Source: Pseudomonadota bacterium (GTDB lineage Bacteria > Myxococcota_A > UBA796 > SXON01). Taken from it: a DNA stretch of 6,786 bases. Every line of letters starts with the position of its first letter. Position 1 is the first letter of the stretch. The stretch is taken from positions 1 to 6,786 of the forward strand of contig SXOM01000481.1 of NCBI GenBank assembly GCA_005776735.1, given 5' to 3'. Below the pieces are notes generated by a model, which saw only the letters and a program-made list of their open reading frames with translations, made no database searches and was not told the origin of the DNA. Shown here piece by piece: positions 1 through 5,437 of the stretch. The position numbers and the translations under genes were made by a program.

Positions 1-738
1 GGGGACCTCGTCGCCCTGGTCGGGGACCGGTCCGTCCTGGTCCGGGCCGAGCGGTCGCTCGAACGTTGGAACATCCGCGACGACGCGGTGGAGGCGCGGC
101 TGACCGAGGATGAGGAGTGCTTCGGCAGGGTCGCCGTGGACGGCGAGGCCGTGGTGGCGGTGACCGGGCGGCCCGCAGCCGGGCTCCGGTTGCGGCTGTG
201 GTCGGGCGTGGACCGGCCCGAGGTCGCCGTCGGCGTCCCTCGGCGGGTCATCGGGCTGGGGGTCCACGCGTCGGGCGTGGCCGTCGTCCGCCATCACGGA
301 GGCGGGATGGTGCTTCGCGACGACGGGGCGGTGGCGCACTTCGCGGTCGAGGACGGCGAGTGGAGCGGAGTGGAGGTGGAGCCCTCGACCCAGCGTTACC
401 GCGTCGCCGGCCGCTACGTGGCTACGTACGACCTCGCGACCGGGGCACGATGCGGACCCGGCGTCGAGCTTCCGGTGGATGGGTGCACTGGAGTTGCAAC
501 CTCGCCGTCGGGCGCGTTGCACGCGTGCGGCTTCGCCTACACACGGGCCATCGCGATGTGGCGGGAAGGTGAGGTTCGCGCGTGGTCGATGGACGGGCAC
601 CGGGGGCCGGTCGGGCGCGTGCGGTTCACTCCCGACGGCCGTCGCCTGGTGAGCGTCGGGCAAGACGGTCAGGTGTGCGTCTGGTCGACGCGGACGCGAC
701 GGCGCCTCGCGGTCTGCGAAGCGTTCGTCCTCCGATGA
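1..738 (+). CDS. WD40 beta-propeller protein, C-terminal part (5' truncated by window edge)
   Basis: The frame is open from base 1 to a TGA at 736-738, so this is the last 245 codons of a longer gene. A GTG at 88 is the first start-like codon in frame, but the frame continues upstream and I do not believe it is the true start. The clearest feature is a WD40 repeat at fragment residues about 197-239: a Gly-His dipeptide, then VRFTPDGRRLVSVGQDG, then VCVW as the Trp-Asp-type strand end. The preceding stretch (about 157-196, with TSPSG and a strand ending VRAWS) reads as a more diverged blade. Earlier residues are beta-rich with Gly/Asp turns, consistent with further degenerate blades. WD40 propellers are protein-interaction scaffolds; in Myxococcota they are sometimes fused to Ser/Thr kinases or other N-terminal domains, which cannot be tested here. 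The protein ends about six residues after the last blade. The gene converges on the minus-strand lipoprotein gene. No catalytic residues are visible. Confidence 0.8.
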   Translation, partial: GDLVALVGDRSVLVRAERSLERWNIRDDAVEARLTEDEECFGRVAVDGEAVVAVTGRPAAGLRLRLWSGVDRPEVAVGVPRRVIGLGVHASGVAVVRHHGGGMVLRDDGAVAHFAVEDGEWSGVEVEPSTQRYRVAGRYVATYDLATGARCGPGVELPVDGCTGVATSPSGALHACGFAYTRAIAMWREGEVRAWSMDGHRGPVGRVRFTPDGRRLVSVGQDGQVCVWSTRTRRRLAVCEAFVLR

Positions 739-835
739 CCGGTTCGCCGCCTTCCGGGCCCCGCGTGCGACTCCCAGAGCGGTCCGCCGCGCGGCGCGCC
801 GTAGCCTCTGTCCCGTCGCTCCAGGTCCATGCCGT

Positions 836-849
836 GCCCCACGTGGGGC
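836..849. repeat. 14-base perfect palindrome
   Basis: GCCCCACGTGGGGC equals its own reverse complement and centres on CACGTG. As RNA it gives a 5-bp G-C stem closed by a four-base loop. It could be half of a bidirectional terminator or a protein-binding dyad. No T-run follows, and short G-C palindromes are common in sequence this rich in G+C. Confidence 0.35.
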
Positions 850-864
850 GCCGGCGCTCGCCAA

Positions 865-876
865 GTGACGGGTCAC
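865..876. repeat. GTGAC-GG-GTCAC dyad
   Basis: Two 5-base arms, GTGAC (865-869) and GTCAC (872-876), are separated by two bases. The spacing is too tight for an RNA hairpin and more like a dimeric protein-binding site, but it lies between two gene ends, not at a promoter. The GTCACG word recurs in two other intergenic regions of this window. Confidence 0.25.
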
Positions 877-904
877 GGTGGGATGCTTGGGCGACCGACC
901 CACC
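877..904 (-). terminator. Candidate stem-loop after the lipoprotein gene
   Basis: GGTGGG (877-882) and CCCACC (899-904) are perfect complementary arms with a 16-base loop. On the minus strand the structure begins six bases after the lipoprotein stop codon, a position expected of a terminator. The stem has only six pairs, the loop is large and there is no U-tract, so it is a weak candidate. Confidence 0.25.
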
Positions 905-910
905 CGCCCG

Positions 911-1192
911 CTACACACACTCCCAGACCTCCGCGCACGCCTCCGGGAACTCGACCGTCCCGTCGTCTTCGGCGCACTCCAGGTCGCGCACCCCTTCGAC
1001 GCAGGCCGCCGCCGCTTCCGGCTGGAACACACACGCTTCGGAGGGGGAAGTGTAGGCCGCCGCCGCGGCCTCTTCGCAGGACTCGGTGTCGGGCTGGTCG
1101 TGGCACTCGGCCTTCCACGCGCACAGCTCCGCGTCGTATTCGGCCTGGAAGCTGGCCTCGTCCATGCACCCGACCAACAGGAGCCAGATCAT
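911..1192 (-). CDS. Small cysteine-rich lipoprotein (93 aa)
   Basis: The 93-residue product begins MIWLLLVGC, a very short hydrophobic leader ending in a lipobox (Leu6-Val7-Gly8-Cys9), so signal peptidase II cleavage and lipidation at Cys9 are expected. The mature part is acidic and Ala-rich and has eight more cysteines (24, 30, 39, 54, 64, 73, 86, 92), enough for four disulfides in an exported protein. I know no named family for it; small Cys-rich lipoproteins of this look are frequent in myxobacterial genomes. The ATG at 1192 overlaps the TGA of the DUF2330 gene as ATGA, the classic arrangement for translational coupling. An in-frame GTG at 1207 would add five residues including an Arg, giving the leader the positive charge it otherwise lacks, so the true start is uncertain. 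Neither start has a clear Shine-Dalgarno sequence. The stop is TAG at 911. Function is unknown; a surface role together with its DUF2330 partner is inference. Confidence 0.72.
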   Translation of the reverse strand: MIWLLLVGCMDEASFQAEYDAELCAWKAECHDQPDTESCEEAAAAAYTSPSEACVFQPEAAAACVEGVRDLECAEDDGTVEFPEACAEVWECV

Positions 1193-2604
1193 GCGCGACG
1201 GCGCCACGGCGCCAGGAGCAGCGGGAGCACGATCACGAAGGCGGCGGCGTTGCAGTCGCAGCCTTCCGATGCGCGCAGCGGCACGTCTTCGCCCACGTCG
1301 TCCTCGGCCTTCCGGGCCCACCAGTCCGCGGTGAAGCAGCTCCCCGGCGCTTCGGGCACGCTGCCGTCGCACATCGGGAAGTCGCTCTCCAGCTCCCACT
1401 CGTGCGCGACCAGCCGCACCTGCAGCGTGTCGGTGATGCCGGTGGAGTACAGTGCGACGTCCTGGGTGACCGCGTCGGGCGTGTAGCGCAGGTGCAGGCG
1501 GGTGATGTGGTAGCCGTAGTGCCCGAACGGGGCCAGCTCGCCCGCTTCGCTCTGGGTGAGCGGCCCGTCCTCGGGGCAGGGGTCGCAGCTCCCGCCCGTC
1601 CAGGAGTACTCGGTCACCCAGGCGAGCCCGGTGCGGCCCGCGAGGGCGTCGAGGTCGGCGGGCAGGTCCATCGCCGCGTCGAGCTGGGTGTCGTACCACG
1701 AGCCCAGCTCGTCTTCGGGCACCATGCAGCCGTCGATCGGCAAGAGCGTCTCGCGGTAGTTGGAGATCGACGCCGCGCCGGTCTCCGGCGGTGTGAGCAC
1801 GTACAGGAGCAGGTCCTGCAGGCCCACGGAGCTCGTCGCGCCGAGCCGGATCGGGAGCGTCCACCCCTCGCCGTGGTAGCGGATCTGGAGCGGGGTGAGG
1901 AACCCGCCCGCGGGGAGCCGGTCGACGGCCACGCGCAGCGCGAGGAAGTGGTCGCCGCGGTCCAGGTACTCCTGGAGGACGGCGGTGGTGCTCTCGGGCA
2001 CGCTGAACCCGTTGGTCGCGAGCCACCCCTCGAGGGCGCCCGCGTCGTCGGCCGACAACGCAAACGCGGTGTACTCGGCGAGCTCGTAGGTGTCGACCAC
2101 GTCCACGCCGTCGTCGGCGGTGTCGACGTACCGGTCGCCGCCGGCCCCGGTGTCGTCCGCCCAGCTCGAGCCGCCGCCCATGCACCCGCCGCTGGAGCTG
2201 CTCGAGGTGGGCGCCGCGGCAGGCGAGCCCGAGCTCGACGGACCGCTGTCGGCGGTGTCGGCCGCCTTGCCCGCCGCTTCGGCGACCTCGGCCTCCAGCG
2301 GGTACAGGTCGGCGCAGTCGTAGCGGACCGCGCGCGGCGCGGTGTAGGCGTCGATGCGCTCCAACAGGGCCCGCTCGGTCACGCGCATGTCGCCCTCGTA
2401 GATCACCTCGGGGAGGGGAATCAGGACGCCGAAGTCGGCGGCCCCGGCCCCCTCCGCGTCGTTGAACAACGTCAGGACGGTCTCGTTGTCGGCGCGCGCG
2501 ACGACCATGCGGCTGAGGTGGTTCTGCGGCGTGGAGCCGATCTCACCGACGTAGGCACCGCAGAAGGCGCTCGCGGGAGCCGCGAGGAGGAGGGAGAGGA
2601 GCAT
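1189..2604 (-). CDS. Secreted DUF2330 protein with MYXO-CTERM-like tail (471 aa)
   Basis: Residues 1-13 form a short signal peptide (MLLSLLLAAPASA) and the mature protein opens with the FCG typical of DUF2330 proteins. Family-like stretches follow: NETVLTLFNDAEG..DFGVLIPLP (41-65), LERIDAYTAPRAVRYDC (81-97), ELAEYTAFALSADD (174-187) with LEGWLATNGF (191-200), then LQIRYHGEGWTLPIRLG (239-255) and ITRLHLRYTPD (367-377). Residues about 104-168 are a Ser/Gly/Ala/Asp-rich, probably disordered linker with one isolated Cys141. The C-terminus carries Gly-Cys-Asp-Cys (448-451), a hydrophobic run (about 453-466) and Arg468-470, the MYXO-CTERM plan: an exported protein held at the envelope and processed at Cys. 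DUF2330 has no established biochemical function. An in-frame stop at 2611-2613 lies just upstream with no other start between, so the ATG at 2604 is forced; its Shine-Dalgarno is weak. It overlaps the lipoprotein gene by ATGA. Family assignment rests on recalled patterns, not a search. Confidence 0.85.
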   Translation of the reverse strand: MLLSLLLAAPASAFCGAYVGEIGSTPQNHLSRMVVARADNETVLTLFNDAEGAGAADFGVLIPLPEVIYEGDMRVTERALLERIDAYTAPRAVRYDCADLYPLEAEVAEAAGKAADTADSGPSSSGSPAAAPTSSSSSGGCMGGGSSWADDTGAGGDRYVDTADDGVDVVDTYELAEYTAFALSADDAGALEGWLATNGFSVPESTTAVLQEYLDRGDHFLALRVAVDRLPAGGFLTPLQIRYHGEGWTLPIRLGATSSVGLQDLLLYVLTPPETGAASISNYRETLLPIDGCMVPEDELGSWYDTQLDAAMDLPADLDALAGRTGLAWVTEYSWTGGSCDPCPEDGPLTQSEAGELAPFGHYGYHITRLHLRYTPDAVTQDVALYSTGITDTLQVRLVAHEWELESDFPMCDGSVPEAPGSCFTADWWARKAEDDVGEDVPLRASEGCDCNAAAFVIVLPLLLAPWRRRA

Positions 2605-2608
2605 CCCG

Positions 2609-2681
2609 TGTCACGATGCAAGTTCCGTTCCGACTCGATGGCAGCGTGCTCTTCGTGCCCGTGCGCCGACGATTCGTGACA
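2609..2681. repeat. 8-base inverted repeat upstream of the DUF2330 gene
   Basis: TGTCACGA (2609-2616) is an exact reverse complement of TCGTGACA (2674-2681), with 57 bases between. One arm is five bases before the DUF2330 ATG and the other about 70 bases upstream, bracketing the region where a promoter should lie. This could be a pair of operator half-sites or chance. Confidence 0.3.
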
Positions 2682-2696
2682 TCGGCGCCCCGGCGT

Positions 2697-2710
2697 GGCG
2701 CCGCGGCGCC
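2697..2710. repeat. 14-base perfect palindrome GGCGCCGCGGCGCC
   Basis: The sequence is its own reverse complement and overlaps by two bases the hairpin that follows the hydrolase gene. On the minus-strand transcript it would come just after that hairpin. It may add to a transcription-stopping structure, or simply reflect the low sequence complexity of G+C-rich spacers. Confidence 0.3.
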
Positions 2711-2737
2711 GTCCCGCCCCGGCCCGCCTCGGGACGG
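2709..2737 (-). terminator. Candidate GC-rich terminator hairpin after the SGNH hydrolase gene
   Basis: CCGTCCCG (2709-2716) and CGGGACGG (2730-2737) are perfect 8-base arms around a 13-base loop. On the minus strand the stem starts two bases after the hydrolase stop codon (TAG, 2742-2740). No U-tract follows, which is common for hairpins in very G+C-rich genomes, so termination is possible but unproven. If it works, the DUF2330/lipoprotein pair would be a separate transcript. Confidence 0.4.
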
Positions 2738-2739
2738 GT

Positions 2740-3621
2740 CTAAGGCGCCGCCCCGAACTCTGGTTGTGCCGCGATCATGGCGGCTACTTCCTTGCCGAGG
2801 AACGCGTGCCCGGCAGGCGAGGGGTGCTCCCAGTCGGTGCTGCCGTCGGGGAACCAGCTCCGGGCGGGGCCTCGGCGCCACGTCGGCACCGTGGAGACGA
2901 AGGGCACGCCGAGCCCGAGGGCGAGCCGCTCCTGGAGCCGGTGGCGCGCTTCGGCGGTGGCGCAGCGGCCGGCGGCGCCGGCCGCGGCGTCGCACGGGGT
3001 GAGCTCGGGCTCGGCGAGCACGTGGGGCACCAGCCCGAGGAGCCAGAACGGCACGCCGCGCGCGGCGCAATCGTCGCGCATCGTGGCCACGGCGGCCGCC
3101 CACGCCGTCGGGTCGTCCCGCTCGGTGAACCCGCGCACACGGACCGCGCCCTCGACCCGCCGCGCGAGCGACGACCACCCCCGGAGCGGGTTCCCCCGGG
3201 GGCCCACCCACGCCGGCATCGGCGGGTCGCCCACGGTGATGAGCTCGGTGGGGACGAGGTCGTTGACGTACGCGGCGTACACCACCTGCGCCGGGTGGAG
3301 CGCCCAGCCGAGGCGGTCCAACGTCGCGAGCGCCTGGTGTGCGTCGTACCCATAGTGGGAGAGGTTCACCAGCTCCCAGCTCGGTCCCAGCGCCGTCTCG
3401 GCCGCGCGGGTCCACGTGGCGTCGGGGCCGGCGGTGCCCCAGGTCATCGAGTCGCCGAGCACCACGACCCGGCGGACTCCCGGCGCCGGCTCGGGGGCGA
3501 TTTCGCGGTCGTGCAGGCCGAGTCGGTTGGTGCCGTGGGTGCCCGGTCGCGTGGAGAATCGTCGACCATCCTTCGGAAAAACGAGGTCGCCGTCGGCGTG
3601 TCGAGCCCAGGCTTCGGCCAC
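2740..3621 (-). CDS. SGNH/GDSL-type hydrolase, probably membrane-anchored (293 aa as called from GTG)
   Basis: The family blocks are clear. Block I is VVVLGDSMTWG, with the nucleophile Ser58 in Gly56-Asp57-Ser58. A central block reads VNLSHYGYDAHQAL (85-98). Block III-like YAAYVND carries Asn120. Block V is DWEHPSPAGH, with Asp263 and His266 as the expected catalytic pair. SGNH enzymes hydrolyse esters, often removing acyl or acetyl groups from lipids, polysaccharides or peptidoglycan; the substrate cannot be told here. Residues 10-45 (DLVFPKDGRRFSTRPGTHG..NRLGLHD) resemble the strand-rich lead-in of envelope-located members. The GTG at 3621 is the only standard start in the frame, but the frame continues upstream as a basic-then-hydrophobic segment that looks like a signal anchor (see 3622-3690), so the true N-terminus is probably longer, about 312 residues from an ATC at 3678. 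Three cysteines (185, 210, 220) lie in a variable region. It follows the helicase gene on the same strand across a structured gap. Confidence 0.8.
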   Translation of the reverse strand: MAEAWARHADGDLVFPKDGRRFSTRPGTHGTNRLGLHDREIAPEPAPGVRRVVVLGDSMTWGTAGPDATWTRAAETALGPSWELVNLSHYGYDAHQALATLDRLGWALHPAQVVYAAYVNDLVPTELITVGDPPMPAWVGPRGNPLRGWSSLARRVEGAVRVRGFTERDDPTAWAAAVATMRDDCAARGVPFWLLGLVPHVLAEPELTPCDAAAGAAGRCATAEARHRLQERLALGLGVPFVSTVPTWRRGPARSWFPDGSTDWEHPSPAGHAFLGKEVAAMIAAQPEFGAAP

Positions 3622-3690
3622 CGCGAGGGCGGCGAGCGCAGTGAGGGCGGCGAGGACGGGGCGGGCGAAGCGGCGGATACCTGAGCCTAT
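3622..3690 (-). other. In-frame signal-anchor coding extension of the hydrolase, without a standard start codon
   Basis: Reading the hydrolase frame upstream of GTG 3621 gives, ending at that codon, IRRFA followed by RPVLAALTALAALAV and then AEAW. This basic cluster plus about 15 hydrophobic residues is just what an exported or anchored SGNH protein needs. The frame stays open to an in-frame stop near 3880, but I found no ATG, GTG, TTG or CTG in it between that stop and 3621. The nearest candidates are an ATC at 3678, preceded by AGGCTCAGGT, and an ATA at 3690. Either a rare start codon is used, or a base error or frameshift hides the start, or translation begins at GTG 3621 and the hydrophobic run is not translated. 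Confidence 0.5.
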
Positions 3691-3694
3691 CTGG

Positions 3695-3744
3695 GCGTCA
3701 CGCCGCGACCGGGCCCGACGGCGGCTGTGGCCGGTGCGTGACGC
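3695..3744 (-). repeat. Large stem-loop between the helicase and hydrolase genes
   Basis: Outer arms GCGTCACGC (3695-3703) and GCGTGACGC (3736-3744) are perfect 9-base complements. Inside them ACCGG (3708-3712) pairs with CCGGT (3731-3735), giving a 14-bp stem with a one-sided four-base bulge and an 18-base loop. On the minus strand it begins ten bases after the helicase stop and ends just before the likely hydrolase start. It could be a terminator without a U-tract, an RNA-stability or processing element, or a structure affecting hydrolase translation. Confidence 0.45.
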
Positions 3745-3754
3745 GCGGCGACCT

Positions 3755-5392
3755 TCAGCTCTGCCCGAACCAGGGGACCACGCGGATGTTCGGGTCGGCC
3801 GGGTCGGGCCGCTGGATGGAGCGCGCGAACTTCTCGGCGACCGCCTTGTGGATGAGGACGCGCGTCTCGTGGCGCATCACGCGGAATCCGCCGATGTGCT
3901 GCTTCTGGATGCCGCCACGGCGACACAACATCGGCAACAACCACTTGGGGTCGGCGCGCTGGGCGTGGCCCACGTTGATGCGGAACCACGCCCCGTCGAG
4001 CGATTCGGGCGCACCCAGCGCTTCGTTCTCTTCGTAGGCCTGGGCCGGACGCTCGGCGCGCGGGGGGCGCGGGGGCGGCGGCTCCCACCCGCTGATCTCC
4101 TCGGGGGCGGGGAGCTGGGCGCGCTGGATGCGCACGAGCGCCGCGACGAGCTTCTCGGCGTCGCCCGCGGCGATGAGCTCGCGAGCCACGGCGAGGTCCT
4201 CGTCCATCGCGTCGGCCGCGAGCTCGGCGACCCCCTTGCGGAGCACCTCCTCGTCGCGGGCGCGGATGATGTCGGCCGTGGGCGGGCCCATCCACCGCGG
4301 CTCGACGCGGGCGTCGTTGAACATGCGCTCGGCGTAGCGGCGGCGGGGCGCGGGCACGAGCACCACCGCCATGCCCTTCTTGCCGGCGCGGCCGGTGCGC
4401 CCGCTGCGGTGCAGGAGCGTGGCGGGGTCGCTCGGGACCTCGGCGTGGATGACCAGCCCCAGGTCGGGGAGATCGAGGCCGCGCGCCGCGACGGCGGTCG
4501 CGACGCAAACGCGGGCACGCCGGTCGCGGAGCGCCTGGAGCGCCCGGTTTCGCTCGGCCTGGCCCAGCTCGCCGGAGAGCGCCACCGCGGCGAACCCGCG
4601 CTCGGCGAGCTCCATGTGCAGGCGGTTGACGGCCTCCCGCGTGCGGCAGAAGACCAATGCCCCCGGCGCGTCGACGAAGCGGAGGACGTTCACGATCGCG
4701 CGCTCGGCCTCGCGGGGGAGCACCACGACCGCCCGGTAGTCGATGTCCGCGTGCTGTTCGCCGGTCGCGACCGAAACGCGCACGGCGGACCGCTGGTACT
4801 TCGACGCGATCTGCTCGATCGCGGGAGGTACCGTGGCGGAGAACAACAGCGTGCGGCGGTCGGGGGGCGTGGCCTGCAGCAGGTGCTCCAGCTCGTCGCG
4901 GAAGCCCATGTCGAGCATCTCGTCCGCTTCGTCGAGCACCAGGCCGACCACGCTGTCCAGGCGCAGGCGCCCGCGGTCGAGGTGGTCGCACAGGCGGCCC
5001 GGGGTGCCGACGACGATGTGTGCGCCCTGGTCGAGCTGCCAGGCTTCGCGCCGGATGTCCATCCCGCCGACGCAGGCGATGACCTTGCCTCCGGCCGGAG
5101 CGTACAACCACGCCAGCTCGCGCTGCACCTGGAGCGCGAGCTCCCGGGTGGGCGCGACCACCAACGCGAGGGGCGCCTTGGCCTGGCCGAGCCGCAGCTC
5201 CTCGCCGAGGAGGCTCTGCGCGAGCGCCAGGCCGAAGGCCACGGTCTTGCCGGAGCCCGTCTGGGCGGACACGAGCAGGTCGCGGCCCGCGTGGTCGCCC
5301 CCGAGCACGGCGGCCTGGACGGGCGTGGGCTCGGCGTAGCCCTTGGTGGTGAGCGCCTGGGCGAGGGTGGGGTGGGCACGTTCGAAGGACAT
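3755..5392 (-). CDS. DEAD-box ATP-dependent RNA helicase with C-terminal DbpA-type RNA-binding domain (545 aa)
   Basis: All core motifs are present in order: Phe3 and the Q motif PTPVQ (22-26), Walker A AQTGSGKT (43-50), PTREL (81-85), GG (109-110), TPGR (130-133), DEAD (154-157), SAT (185-187), VFCRTR (247-252), motif V ATAVAARGLDLPD (298-310) and HRSGRTGR (328-335). Motif V has Ala where many bacterial members have Asp; Ala is also found there in Ded1/DDX3-type helicases, so activity is not in doubt. After a linker with a Pro-rich part (about 436-450), residues 468-540 (FRINVGHA..., the IGGFRVMRHETRVLIH core) match the RRM-like DbpA RNA-binding domain. The family unwinds short RNA duplexes using ATP, typically in ribosome assembly, mRNA decay or cold adaptation. 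In E. coli the domain gives DbpA specificity for a 23S rRNA hairpin, but relatives such as DeaD/CsdA also carry it, so I give no symbol. The ATG at 5392 fits because the Q motif begins at once. Confidence 0.93.
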   Translation of the reverse strand: MSFERAHPTLAQALTTKGYAEPTPVQAAVLGGDHAGRDLLVSAQTGSGKTVAFGLALAQSLLGEELRLGQAKAPLALVVAPTRELALQVQRELAWLYAPAGGKVIACVGGMDIRREAWQLDQGAHIVVGTPGRLCDHLDRGRLRLDSVVGLVLDEADEMLDMGFRDELEHLLQATPPDRRTLLFSATVPPAIEQIASKYQRSAVRVSVATGEQHADIDYRAVVVLPREAERAIVNVLRFVDAPGALVFCRTREAVNRLHMELAERGFAAVALSGELGQAERNRALQALRDRRARVCVATAVAARGLDLPDLGLVIHAEVPSDPATLLHRSGRTGRAGKKGMAVVLVPAPRRRYAERMFNDARVEPRWMGPPTADIIRARDEEVLRKGVAELAADAMDEDLAVARELIAAGDAEKLVAALVRIQRAQLPAPEEISGWEPPPPRPPRAERPAQAYEENEALGAPESLDGAWFRINVGHAQRADPKWLLPMLCRRGGIQKQHIGGFRVMRHETRVLIHKAVAEKFARSIQRPDPADPNIRVVPWFGQS

Positions 5393-5403
5393 GGACTCGC
5401 CGG

Positions 5404-5433
5404 AGGCCGCGGGGCTATCGTGCCGCGCGGCCT
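5404..5433 (-). promoter_or_regulatory. Perfect 8-bp hairpin in the leader of the RNA helicase gene
   Basis: AGGCCGCG (5404-5411) and CGCGGCCT (5426-5433) are exact complements around a 14-base loop, filling most of the 45-base gap between the membrane-protein stop and the helicase start. In the minus-strand RNA the stem ends 11 bases before the ATG, beside the weak GGCGAG ribosome-binding stretch. It may be a terminator of the upstream gene or a leader structure that tunes helicase expression; no U-tract follows. Confidence 0.35.
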
Positions 5434-5437
5434 GCGC

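Larger units (their letters stand above)
739..910. other. Convergent intergenic interval with several short dyads
   Basis: These 172 bases separate the stops of two converging genes. I see no supportable gene here; open frames crossing it belong to shadows of the neighbouring coding strands. It holds a 12-base perfect palindrome at 785-796 (CGCCGCGCGGCG), a 14-base perfect palindrome at 836-849, a dyad at 865-876 and a stem-loop at 877-904. None is followed by a T-run on either strand, so an ordinary intrinsic terminator is not evident. Confidence 0.6.
2605..2739. other. Gap between hydrolase and DUF2330 genes
   Basis: This 135-base gap contains a hairpin just after the hydrolase stop, a 14-base palindrome next to it, and a widely spaced 8-base inverted repeat nearer the DUF2330 start. 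No gene is evident. The A/T-richer part (about 2611-2682) is the most likely place for a DUF2330 promoter. On the minus strand it includes GGAACTT, which resembles an ECF sigma -35 word, but it lies too close to the ATG for a matching -10 upstream of the gene, so I do not call a promoter. Confidence 0.5.

Noticed and set aside
1193..2185. Minus-strand frame extending the lipoprotein upstream to 424 codons
   Set aside because: The upstream part is an Arg/Pro/Ala-rich shadow of the DUF2330 gene in another frame. Only the part from 1192 (or 1207) has a lipobox and ordered cysteine pattern.
2618..2640. ECF-type promoter with GGAACTT before DUF2330
   Set aside because: The -35-like word lies so near the ATG that a correctly spaced -10 would fall inside the coding region.
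829..2679. 616-codon plus-strand open frame antisense to DUF2330 and the lipoprotein
   Set aside because: Translation is low-complexity and basic at the start and shows no family features, while the opposite strand has recognisable DUF2330 sequence, a signal peptide and a sorting tail.
3687..5111. 474-codon minus-strand frame within the helicase gene, offset by one frame
   Set aside because: Arg/Pro/Ala-rich shadow without motifs; the helicase frame holds every expected motif over the same bases.
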